From Triglochin maritima (taxonomy: Eukaryota > Streptophyta > Magnoliopsida > Alismatales > Juncaginaceae): DNA of 64,000 bases. The stretch is taken from positions 46,452,201 to 46,516,200 of the forward strand of contig OY821774.1 in the NCBI GenBank assembly GCA_963682175.1, read 5' to 3'. The translations under genes and the position numbers were made by a program. Numbering within the stretch: the first letter of the stretch is position 1; each line of letters starts with the position of its first letter. The notes under the pieces were generated by a model. The model saw nothing but the letters and a program-made list of their open reading frames with translations. It searched no databases and was not told where the DNA came from. Positions 48,681-59,859 of this stretch are shown here, piece by piece.

Positions 48681-49717
48681 TCGAGATGGAAACACGACGG
48701 AAGGCCAAAACCGTAGGAGGAAACGATTCCTAGGTAGAGTGACTGACCTGCCCCTCTCTCTCTCCATTTGACCATTTCTCATCTTCTCTCCATATTCTTT
48801 CAATTTGCACTCTAGTCCTTTACAATTCTTAATTATGACCGGCCACTAACTGACTGGCTTCTAGTATGTTTCTAAAAGTTCAACCACGAGGTTTCAGTTC
48901 TCAAACATATAATTTTTTAAAATTGAATTTACTGAGTCTAATGGATACAATCTTTGGTAGGTTGGTTTGTGTAAACTTGGAATCAAACCAACCAATTTCA
49001 CAAAATAACAAATCCAACAGGACTCAAGCTTTAAGAAGAAAAAGATAACTCAACCAACCTGACCCAATACTTGGATCAGGTTGGTTCTCTTGATCTAGAT
49101 TGCATTGCAGGAGGCAATGGTTACTTAAAATGATTCTTTGGTGATAAGAAGAAAAAACAGGAAATTAGAAGTGACTTGCGTGACAACTTAATGTGTAACA
49201 ATACATTAAGGGATGTCTTGGAAATGGAAGATTGTTCATCATTGAAAACTATTAATTGTTCATGTATTGGTTCCATTGAGGGATTAAATGTCAATGTAGT
49301 CTTAATCAAAATTCTATTTTAAATGTTATGATTATAAAGAAAACAATTCTAACACAAAAAAATAGATTTTGCACTTGTAATCGCAGGAATACAAAATAAC
49401 AAATAAAATCATTATCCGCTTTAACAAAAAGAGGAGGAGGATATGCATGCAAAAGATTCAAAGATAGCTATGTATATGTAAAAGTGGACACAATATAATT
49501 GCAAATATCCCCAATATTTATTGCATGGAACATTCTCTTGAGGACGGTGACGTATGGAATCACATTGCTAAGATTTTAACCAACTTTTCGATGATGATTT
49601 GAATAATGTATTTTTCAAAAAATAATCCAAATTGAACACACGACACGGTAGAAACCGCACACTTAAACTACACAAACTCAAACCATACATTTCAAATTTA
49701 AAAGGGTTTTTTGCTGA
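48681..49717. other. NDB upstream region, no gene recognised
   Basis: AT-rich sequence with no supported exon or RNA gene. It is likely promoter and spacer. Confidence 0.5.
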
Positions 49718-51972
49718 GTGTCGCCAAAAAACAACTAAATTTATTTTATGCCACATGGTTTTAGTAATTTGGCCTAATGTCATAGAAAAATCAAATTATT
49801 TATCTTAATTGCATAGGAAACCAAAATATTTACTTTTATGTCATTTCGTCGATAAACCGTTAAATTTTCCGTTAACGTCCCTAAAGTATATTATTATTTA
49901 ATGAAAATTTTGCAGAATCATCCTTAATAAACCTAAAATTCATAAAATTCATTATGTATCGTAAAAAATGCAAACAAATTACTCAAATAATTTATCTATA
50001 CTCTCTCATCTCTATTTTTCAACTTTCATTTCTTATTTGTCTCTAACTAAACTTAATTGCTCGATTACTAAATTAATAAAATTCGATATTTTTTAATTTT
50101 AAAATACAAAATAATTAATTGTTTTTTATTAAAATACAAAATATATTCTTTTATATAAAATGTGTTTTTCCAAAAATATTTATTTTTTGTATAAAAAATC
50201 TTTTATCAATTATCAGATCCTTGTACTAAAATATTAAAAATCATGAATCGGAAATAAGATAAATAAAAATAAATAATTTTTAAAATTTTTTATCGAATTT
50301 TATTAGTTTAGTAATCGAGCCATTAAGTTTATTGAGAGAAAAGAATAAATGAAAGTTGAAAGATAGAGATGAGAGAGTGTATCAATAAAAAATGGGGGCT
50401 ACTATTCGTCGTCGAAAACTACTTAAATCGCCCCAACAATAACATTTTTGCCCTTAACAATTCATTTAATACTCATTTCGTCATGTCTCTTAAAATAAGA
50501 TTTCTACCTACGTTTTCCTCATTTTCCCAGTACAAACACCACGAAAATGTCTCACAAAGCGGCTGGATTCGGTGAAGTAAGCTCAGCAACAAAAATCGAA
50601 TCGGGCATCTAGGTAAAACGTCACCCCCAAGGGGTACGTTTTACCCAGACGCCTCCCCCATGGAGGAGGCGTCTGTCTAAGACGCCCCGTCCAAAAAAAA
50701 TAAAATAAAAACTTAAAATTATACGGTATGTTATCTCAAATTATTTGAGGTTCATTTACAAGTTTTTGGTGGTAACGGATCGGATTACAATGACTTTTTT
50801 GCAAGTGATAAAGATTTAAAAAATTTCGAGATCCAACAATTTCAAGATCCAAATTTCCATGATGGTAAAACTTCCCAACTTACAAATACCACATCAACAG
50901 GTTGTTCGGGGGTCTTGCTCACATGAATTTTTTGGATTTTGAAATTTTTTGATCTGGAATTTTTTGAATTTTCATCACTTGCAAAAACTCGTTGTAAGGT
51001 GAGATGTCGGACGGTCGACCGTTTGCTTCTCGGTCTACCGAACATGTTCCATGCGGATGACCGAGTTTCCATCGGTCCACCGTGATCATAAAGACAGTAA
51101 GTTTTTGATCTTCCTAGAATCATTGGGTCGGTTTACCAACCTCTACCTGGTCATCCGAATATATATCCTTAGTAGCTTCGAAATTTCTCTGGAAATCTCT
51201 GTTCGGTGTACCGAAGGGGTATCAGTCATCTGAATATAGTAATTATTAATTTAATAATTAATTAATTTAGCAATTATCTAAATTTATAATCAATTATCTT
51301 TTTAATAAAAAAATATAGAAAATAGCAGGCGTCGGACGGAGCCGCCCCGCCCATGGGTGGGGCGTCTGGCCAAGACGCCTCCCCCATTGGGGGCGTCTGG
51401 GTAAGACGCCCCTCCCATGGGCGGGGCGGCTCCGTCGGACGCTCGCTATTTTTTATATTTTTTTATTTTTTTATTAAAAAGATGTTGGATATTTTACCAA
51501 ATTCGAGTACATCGGGGCGTCCATTGGCTCATTACTGACTTCCAAAACATTATTTTTTTATGATTATGAGAGGAATATGAAGAGAGATGTGTGATAGGAG
51601 GGTTAAATGTCGCGTTATAGGAGTAGAAATGAGAGAATGGCAAAATGGTAATCTGTACCGGCGATTTAAGTAGTTTTCCGGCGATGAATAACAGTTCAGT
51701 AAAAAAATGAATAATTTTTTGTAATTTTTACAACACATCTAATGAATTTTATGAAATTTTGGTTTATTCAGGGTGATTCTGTAAAATTTCTATTAAATAT
51801 TAATATATTTAACGGACGTTAACGGAAAAGTTAACGGTTTAACGGAATGACATAAAGATAAATATTTTTGTTTTGCTATGATATTAAGATAAATAATTTG
51901 ATTTTTCTAAGGTTAGGTCAAATAGTCAAAACCAACTAGCAAAAAGTCAATTTAGTTGTTTCTTGGTGACAC
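49718..51972. mobile_element. Composite inverted-repeat element of about 2.25 kb, non-coding
   Basis: The left end GTGTCGCCAAAAAACAACTA and the reversed right end GTGTCACCAAGAAACAACTA begin arms that match for about 255 bp (both contain TTATGTCATT, AACCGTTAA, TTTTCCGTTAACGTCC, AAAATTCATTA). The match may extend some 20 bp further out. The left arm is interrupted by a small MITE (49998-50382). The core (about 50383-51720) repeats the inverted arrangement (AAAACTACTTAAATCGCC at both ends) and holds GC-rich palindromes around GACGCC...GGCGTC (50630-50690, 51330-51450). No transposase is present. Size and long arms suggest a non-autonomous MULE, but no target duplication was confirmed. Confidence 0.65.
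49998..50382. mobile_element. Nested foldback MITE of about 385 bp
   Basis: The arms are inverted copies of about 105 bp: ATACTCTCTCATCTCTAT...GCTCGATTACTAAATTAAT on the left, and the reverse of ATTAGTTTAGTAATCGAGC...AGAGATGAGAGAGTGTAT on the right. The AT-rich middle is non-coding. It interrupts the left arm of the surrounding element. Confidence 0.7.
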
Positions 51973-53282
51973 GTAAGCAAATAACCCAATTTAAAACGAA
52001 ACTACATAATTCAAGTTGAAAATCAACCGGTAGATGTTTCAATAAATGGTATTGGAAGTCCAACGTGTGTCTTTGCATAAATAAAGAAGAAAAAAAGTGA
52101 TCACATTTACAACAATAAACAGCTGTGTAAACATCGACATCTTTACCATGATAGTAAGAAAGCATTATCAGTTCGAATACTGGTTGATCGTGAAATACTA
52201 CATGAAGAAAGGGATTGATACTTTTGTAGTTCATAACTTTGCAGCCACTCTAAAGATCTTTGAATGGTAAGGATGCTGGATGCATGTTCAGCTGATATTA
52301 TGTTGTTCTTTGTTCTCATTGGGCTCTCTCATCTCTATCTTATTCTAGAACTAATCAGTTTCAATCAAATCAATTATTTTGACTGACTGCGTTTTACACT
52401 TACGTAGATGATAAGTAAAAATGCGGTACGAACTAGAATAAAAGGTACAGTAACCATAAATGCAAGAATATTTGTTTCCATAATCTTATTTTTTTATTTT
52501 TTTCTTTCTTTCTTAATAATGGTCACATGGCACTTCATTGATGGTACATTAGATAATTTTACGAGATAATTGTATATATAATATTTTCTTAAATATAGTT
52601 ATAATATATTGTTAAATAATATAAGTACACGAGAATAGAAAATTAAAGAAAAAAAGTTCCATAAAATTTATATTTTCTTTATGGTTATGGAAAGACAAAA
52701 CAACAAATATGAAAATAAAGAGCAGAAAAGAATAATAAATTAAAGAGAATCTTGGTTTCTTGTCGAGCAAAATGTGCATTGTTGCCCTTTTTTGGAAATT
52801 TCATACTTTTACATCGAAAACCTGCAAAATACAAGAGAGAAGATACAACTGCAATATATGTTGTTTTTCCACGAAAAGCTACGAAATATATGTTGTTTCC
52901 ACGAACTTAACATTGTCTCTTCCATGATCTCGATTATGTCGTACTTATAAGGAAATTTCCGCTCCTTGCCACGTGACAAGATAAAATATTAATACTTAAA
53001 TTACAAGAAAAAAAGTCTTAGCCTGTCGGTTGGTAGAAAATTATTCTTTTTTCAACAATAAAAGCAAACATTTCAGTCGCATCTAGATCTTCACAATTTG
53101 TGATAAAAGAACTCTTAAAAAGGCTTCAAATGACCTTTTTCGAGATGCAAAAATAGTGCAGGTCGACCATTTTATCAGATGTTCTTTACCAAAAAAAAAC
53201 ATTTACTGCTTGCAAAACATATTAAGCATCTCAAGATTATCTTAATTATTAAGTAAATAAGTGGAACATGTACTTGTGTTTG
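51973..53282. other. AT-rich intergenic DNA, nothing recognised
   Basis: No coding exons, RNA genes or bounded repeats were found. The last five bases (GTTTG) are the target duplication of the solo LTR that follows. Confidence 0.5.
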
Positions 53283-55441
53283 TGTCACGTCCCTAGCACT
53301 CCTTAGGGTTACCGTGGAGTGGGTGTGATGGATTGATGGATTGGAATGGTGTTGTATTTGGTTTGGAAGAAAACCAACGTTTTCTTCTTCCTCCATTCTT
53401 CTCTTCTCCATTTCGTTTTTCATTCCTCACTCCATCTCCAACTCATCTCTTCTTCTCCTCAGCTTCCACGTCAACCGTCGAGCGGAGCCCCGCCCTGCAA
53501 TAGCAAGGAGGTGGAGGAGAAACATGGCGTGGCGAGGTGCATGTGCGCAACATCGAGGCGTGGCCGTTGAGGCTTCCGGCATGAGCGTTCTCCGACAATC
53601 GAAGAAAGGTATGCCAGTTCTTAGTGTGTTTCTTTTACTCACACAAGTCGTGTGATGGGTTAGCGGATCGGTGGAGGTCGGTGACCTCGCCGACATTATG
53701 CGTACAACAAGTTAAACCTAGTTCGGCTAGGTTGTTGTCGGCCAACGGTCAACCGGTTCATTCGGATGGTCAACCGATTGTAGTGTTTTTGCCTGATCTT
53801 AACCAACACCGGTCGAACGACGCCTTGTGGTGGTTTAGTTTTTGTCGGATGTGACCCCTAAGTCGTTCGACTGTTGCTTCAGGTTTCGCTCGGACCGGAC
53901 GTTGACCACCTAAACGGTCAACCGTTCCTAACCTTTGGTCCGACCGGAACTTAAGTGAACTTAATGTGATGATCGACCGATTAATGGCTTGTTCGGCCGA
54001 TAGATGACTAGAATTTACTAGGTTGCCCCGGTAGTTTTCGGTCGATTGGGACCCCTGAGTCAGTCGACCGTTGGACTTGTATGATTTTCACCAGACTTCG
54101 GATTTTGACCACGTGCGGTCAACCGGTTTTAGACTTTTGTCCGACAGTTGAGACAGGTTATGCGCAGAGAGGTCGACCGTTTTAGACTTTCGGTCGACCG
54201 AACCCCATGGAAATAGTCTACCAGATTGTCTATTTCGGTCGACTGTTTGTGCGCAGAACTGAATTCTCCGTCCTAGTGAAGTGTCAACTATGTTCATGGA
54301 AACTTGTGTCCTCACCTAGTGCGTGAGCTAGTAGGTGATGGTGGGTGTGTGATCACGCCTGCCCAGGGACCTCTGAGTCAGTCGAAAAGTGTGGGTACTT
54401 GGGGACGAGCCACCTCTGTTGAAAGATTGTGGCGTGTTGCTTGTTGTCTTGACTCCTTGTAGAGTAGCAGACCTGAGGGATCACGGATCCCAATGTATGT
54501 TGATGCGTGGCTTTTGGAGCATGTTGACCCTGCGGACTACGGTCTGGAACCGTCCGATGTTGTGTCAGACGTATGTTCTACCGTCGATGTTGTGTCAATG
54601 ATGCCACCGAGGTTGTGCCGACGATGATGTTGTCGACGATGTTCCGGCTTGTGGTCGTTCGATGTTGTGTCTGACGTATATTGTATCGCCGATGTTGTGT
54701 CGGTGATGCCGCCAATGTTGTTCCGACAATTATTCCTCAGTTGGGCACATATTGAGGGATTGTTGGACTGATTGGGCTACGATCCCGTTGGTGTGGTGCA
54801 GACCACGTTGGTTCGAATCTAATTCGTTTGGCGTGGAAGTGCAGACACTCCTCACTGATCCTTTGTCTTCAATAGTCGCGTGTGGGGGTGCGTCGCGTAC
54901 TGTCCGTAAGATCGTATGTACCTACGGTAGGTCCTCGAGGGAGACACGATGTTGTTTGTTGGACAAATGTCATTGTTGACCCTTAGAGAGTGTTTGTTGT
55001 TGTTATAAGACTGAGGTCTTGTTTTACCCTTGAAGGGAACCTGTTTTCATTATTGTTGACGGCATGACATGCTACTAGTATGATAGATTCATTACCGTAC
55101 GTTTACATTCATATATGTGAGTTTGTCATACGAGATTTTCTAATGGAAACTCAGGCATTATTGTTTAATTCATGTTTCAGGACCGCAGTAGGTTTTGTGT
55201 GGGTGGTGACAGCGGACACACACATTTTGGGGTCAGGATCCTCTTCGGACTATTCGATGTCGTCATGATTATCTGTATTCATTTCGTTGTATTGATGTAA
55301 TCATGTATTTTGAAAAATTATGTTGTATTTGGTGCACCGACTGATTATTTATTTGAGTAACATTCCCGCTTGGTGATCATTGTCTTGAGATTTCTTTTAT
55401 TGTTAAAATTTTCAAATTTTCTGTTGTTTCTGGATGATACA
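53283..55441 (+). mobile_element. Solo LTR A (2,159 bp)
   Basis: It starts TGTCACGTCCC and ends GGATGATACA, flanked by a perfect 5-bp duplication GTTTG (53278-53282 and 55442-55446). No retroviral-type coding domains, primer-binding site or second LTR were seen, so it is best read as a solo LTR left by recombination. Blocks along its length match solo LTR B in inverted orientation: CCGGCAT near 53580, GGTATGCC near 53609, CTTAGTGTGTTT, GGAAACTCAGGCAT near 55145 and CAGGACCGCAGTAGG near 55180. Weak open frames inside are not supported. Confidence 0.85.
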
Positions 55442-56258
55442 GTTTGTCTGAAAACACCTAATAAACATAATTGAGTTTGTAAAATGTAGAAGTTCCAACT
55501 CACTATATATACGTAGATAAGGTCCAAATCCACTTCAAAAGTATATATAGAATTAGAAAATGTTGGTTTAATTTTTGTTTTTGAAGCACAATAATAAAGC
55601 AAGGAAAATTGACATACCATTTACATGAAAGTCATAATCCACTTTCCAAATAAATCCAAAATATTCACAAGAATATTAAAAAAGACAATTAAAAATCATA
55701 CTTTTCAAATCATGTAAATTTCGTTGGCATGCAATATTTCTATTAATGTTTCAAGCAATTAAATAAATTTAATTAGTGACCAGGTTGATCTATATATTGA
55801 AAACACTATAAATGAGATAAAACCTAAGAATGTTGTTATGGTTTTGATTGATAAACAATAATCATGCATAGCAAAACACATATTTTCCTTCTAATACTCT
55901 TCATTAATTTTACTACTCACTTCCATTGAAGCAAGAAGTACAATATGGACGTCGGAGAAGGATGCACTTCTGAGGTTCAAATCGATCGTTGGAAAATACG
56001 TGCTCGCTTGGGAAGACGACTATAATAAGTCCTCCTCCTCCTCCTCCTCCTCTGCTTGTTGTAATCATTGTTTGTGGCAAGGCGTGTGTTGCGAGGATGG
56101 AGAAGTCACCGGCCTTCTTCTCCCAAACGTTGGTCTCACAGGTTTTATACCTGACAATGTTTTTTCTCACCTCACCAAATTGCACACTCTTAATCTAGGA
56201 CACAACAACCTCTCTGGTCCATTGCCCAACCACCTTTTGCGTCGGTTGAGGTTTTACG

Positions 56259-58384
56259 TGTAACATCCCGAAACAGCGAAAATTTAAAAAAAATAATGAT
56301 CAAGACAATCAACTCAATAATCAAAGGCGGGACTGTTACTTCTCATAAATCATAAAAGTGGTGCACCAAAATACATCAGAGTTTATCAAAAGATACATGA
56401 TTACAGCAAAACGACAACAGAGGATAAAAAGTAATCATGTCGACCTCAACGGCCCGAGAAGAGGATCCAACTCCAAAATGCGCGTCCCCGCCGATCACCA
56501 CCCAACTGGACCTACTGCGGTCCTGAAAAATATATAACAACGATGCCTGAGTTTCCAGAAGGAAACCCCGTATGCCAACTCACCTACATGCATGCATCAC
56601 ATAATGAACCTATCATACTAGTGGCATGTCATGGCATCAACAGAAAGTAAAACAGTTCCCCCGAAGGGTAAAACAGGACATCAGTCCGACAATCAATCAT
56701 CGGGTCTCACGAGGAGACCTACTGCAGGCACATGCAGTCTAGTAGCCCGCAACATCGCACCCCCCACACGCAGCTACACTACTCAAGGGTTCGGCAGGGA
56801 GCCTCTGTCACGTCTACGCGCCGATAGAAACAGATCTGTAAATCTCAGTGGTCGGGGCCACAGGGACCAACGGGGCCGTCGCCCGGAAGGTATCACAACA
56901 TCATCTCGGTAGGTGCCCAGCCGAGGAAAACAACATAGCCGGAACAGCCTCGGCTCAACAATCACCATCGCCGGCACAACCTCGGCGGCATCACCGGCAC
57001 AGCATCGGTGGTCCATCACAACAGTCCGGCACAGCATCGGACAAACCAGACCGAAGTCTGCCAGGTCATCAGGCTCCTCGAGCCGCGAACACCAACCGCG
57101 CCGCTATAAAAGCAGGGCAGCGACCTCCGTAGCCCGTGGGCCGGTAGTCACCTCACCCAACGCCAGTTGCGTGCCCGCACAACATCAACACTGGGATCCG
57201 TGATCCCTCAGGCCTGCTATACTACAAGGTGCCAACAATCAACTCAAGGTCACGGTCCATACATGGAGGTGACGCGTCCTGAACACCCACACTCTTCCCA
57301 ACGGCGGTCCCTGGGCAGGCACGCATCACGCGCCCACCGTCACCTCCCGGCTCACGCACAAGGCGAGGACACGGGTTTCCGTGGACAAAGTTGGCGTTCA
57401 AAAGGGAACCAGGAATTCAGTTCTGAGCAGATTCGGTCGACCGAAATAGTCTAACCGGTCGACCGTTTTCACGAGGAATTCGGTCGACCGAAAGTCTGAA
57501 TCGGTGGAACTCACTGCGCAACACTAATTCCCAAACGGTCGAACAAAAGTCTAAAACCGGTCGACCGAACGAGGTCAAAATCCGGAGTCTGGTCAACATA
57601 GAAATCTACTCTATCGGTCGACCGACTCAGGGGTCTCGGTCGACCGACAACAGACAGGGTCAACCTATTATTCTAAGTCATATAATCGGTCGAACACAAA
57701 CGATCGGTCGAACAAAACATGCAAGCTAACAGGTACACTTAAGTTCCGGTCGAACACAACAAGGACCGGTCGACCGATAACAGGTAGAAAAATCCCAACT
57801 CACCAGCGATAATGCACTACCGGTCGACCGCCCAAAGGCATCGTTCGACCGGTGAAGGTTAAAGTCGGGCAAACAGTGCTAAAACGGTCGACCGCCCGAA
57901 GGGTCCGGTCGACCGTTGGTCGTCTTCAACCTCGCGCCAGCCGAGGTTTTTAGAAGAAACGCGTTGCCGGAGAGGTCTCTGACCTCCCCCGACTCGACCA
58001 ACGCATCCCTCACATGAGGGTAATAAACAAACCACACTAAGGAGCGGCATACCTCAACCACTACGACGAAATGCCGGAGCTCCGCTCACGCACGTCGCCT
58101 CCGGTGATCTCCCCGCGCGCTCGACTCCGCACGCCTCACACCGCGCGATCTCCGGTCTCCTCCTCCGCTGCTTGCCACCACACGCACCAGCAAGGAAGGG
58201 AAGGAAGAAATGAGGAAGGAGAAATGAGAAAGGAGAAGAAAGAAGAAGAAAATCCCTATTTAACTCGGATGCTACAGTAACCCCGCCTCTTCCCCTTCCC
58301 ATGCACCCACCTGCAACTTCATTTCCCCATGCAAACCACACTCTAACCAACAAAAGTCTACTAACCCTAGGTTAGGGTCTAACA
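56259..58384 (-). mobile_element. Solo LTR B (2,126 bp), inverted relative to A
   Basis: On the + strand it starts TGTAACATCCCG and ends GGGTCTAACA, flanked by a perfect 5-bp duplication TTACG (56254-56258 and 58385-58389). Its reverse complement is colinear with solo LTR A, so the two are members of one family. It is GC-richer than its surroundings and carries ten CGGTCGACCG decamers between 57430 and 57915. It interrupts an already decayed LRR kinase frame. No internal retrotransposon domains were seen. Confidence 0.87.
57430..57915. repeat. Dispersed array of the palindrome CGGTCGACCG in solo LTR B
   Basis: Ten exact copies of the 10-bp palindrome occur within about 480 bp, near 57433, 57460, 57481, 57557, 57615, 57636, 57765, 57820, 57883 and 57905, together with near-misses such as CGGTCGAAC. 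Spacing is irregular, so this is not a simple tandem repeat. The matching part of solo LTR A (53700-54250) has few exact copies and many variants such as GGTCAACCG. Confidence 0.85.
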
Positions 58385-59397
58385 TTACGTCTGGAAAACA
58401 ACATTTTAATGTTCAGTGGAATGATTTTCCCTGATGATTTGGACGTTCCAAGCTCGCTAACACATTTTAATGTTTCCTACAATCAACTCACAGGGCCCAT
58501 TCCTCTCAAGCTTCAGTCAATGCCTGCCGAGTCATTCTCAGGAATGTTGGTCTATCGTGTCTCTTATGCCACCGACGAGCCTCCTCCCTACTCATGGTCG
58601 CCTCCCTATTTCGACTACTCATGGTCCCCTCCACCTCCTTACCCCTATGAACTCCCGTATACTCAGCAAAGCAATGGATTATCAACTGGAGCAATATTTG
58701 GGATTGTTTTACCAGCAATTATATATATATATATCCATGTTAATTTCTTTGTTTATTACATTAGTTTTTTTTTGTTTGTATATTTCCGGCCTATATATAA
58801 TTAGCATTCAAATAAATTGATGAGTTTTTTTTTTTTTGGTATTGTCTTGTTTAGATAATAGAGATCAATCAGAACGTGCACCTCTTGACTGGGGGAACAA
58901 GACTACGTACTGCATGCGCCGTAGCTTCGGGTATCGCTTACATCCACTCGATTGATCCTCCTATTAATACTCACGGTAATATCAAGTCATCCAATATTCT
59001 TCTCGATGAACATGAAGTAGCCCATGTTTCTACCGGAAATAATATTGGAATTAAATGGATGCTACGTTGCACCTGAAGTGATTATCGATGCTCGCGAGTT
59101 CTCGAATAAAACTGATGTCTACAGTTTTGGTGTGGTTTTGCTCGAGCTTATCACAGGCAAGGCACCAGATCGAACCTTTTGAGGATAAAGGCGTGAGCTT
59201 AACAGAATGGGTTGGATCGATTGAGCACAATGAGTGAGTGGCTTATTGAGGTGTTTGATTTGGAATTGTTGGATTATCCGGACACATATCAACAGATAAT
59301 GAAGCTCTTGGACCTTGCCATGGAATGTGTCGAACATTGTCCTAACAAACGTCCTACTATGTCGGAGATTTTAGCCCGATTAGAACGAATCCGATAA

Positions 59398-59859
59398 AGA
59401 ATATCCATTGATTGCTGTACGTGGTGTATTTTGAATTGATCAATTTCGAAATGGATGATGCATCATGCATGTTTTTTTGTTTTTTTTTGGCAAAGTAAGT
59501 TATGATTTCGATAATAATGTATTATTGTCAACCTTTTCGTCAAGGCAATGTCTTTAGTCAATTTCTGTTTGATCCGCCAAATTGTTTAATTTCATGAAAC
59601 TAGATGAGTTCAACATGTACATACTGTTTTCTCTTTTACTTAAAAATAAAAAGGCTTGTTGTTGTGATTGTGGACTACATCGATTCATCGAAGGAATAAT
59701 AAAATGCCAATGCAGATGTGCGTTTAGATAAAAATAATAATAATCAAATTACAAATTAAGGAAAAATGTCTTAATTTGTTGGTGGATTGGAAATGATTCA
59801 ATTTTAGTTGTAAGTACAAACATATAAAAAACCATCACAGTATTCAGGCTTCTGGGTGT
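59398..59859. other. Spacer between the kinase pseudogene and the quinone oxidoreductase
   Basis: It holds the 3' flanks of two tail-to-tail transcription units. No other feature was recognised. Confidence 0.55.

Larger units (their letters stand above)
55864..59397 (+). pseudogene. LRR receptor-like kinase pseudogene (LRR-III type), split by solo LTR B
   Basis: Pieces of one receptor kinase lie in order. There is a signal-peptide-like start (55864, HIFLLILFINFT, then TGA). A +1-shifted LRR N-terminal domain follows (55946-56258: SEKDALLRFKSIVG ... CCEDGEVTGLLLPN ... LHTLNLGHNNLSGPLP). After the 2.1-kb insertion come one LRR and a Pro-rich juxtamembrane region (58390-58660: LTHFNVSYNQLTGPIP, EPPPYSWSPP), then a transmembrane start (GAIFGIVLPAI). 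The kinase N-lobe is missing. The C-lobe is fragmentary: THGNIKSSNILLD near 58975, [17 protein letters not shown] near 59110 in another frame, and LDLAMECVEHCPNKRPTMSE at 59310. Several LRRs are also gone. HGNIKSSNILL in place of HRD is typical of the atypical LRR-III kinases. It cannot encode a working receptor. Confidence 0.85.

Noticed and set aside
54800..54830. tRNA-like B box (GGTTCGAATC)
   Set aside because: No A box, cloverleaf or anticodon arm could be placed around it; it lies inside solo LTR A.
56631..58353. Several GC-rich open frames of 60-99 codons on both strands
   Set aside because: They lie in solo LTR B, where high GC lengthens chance frames; no domain was recognised.
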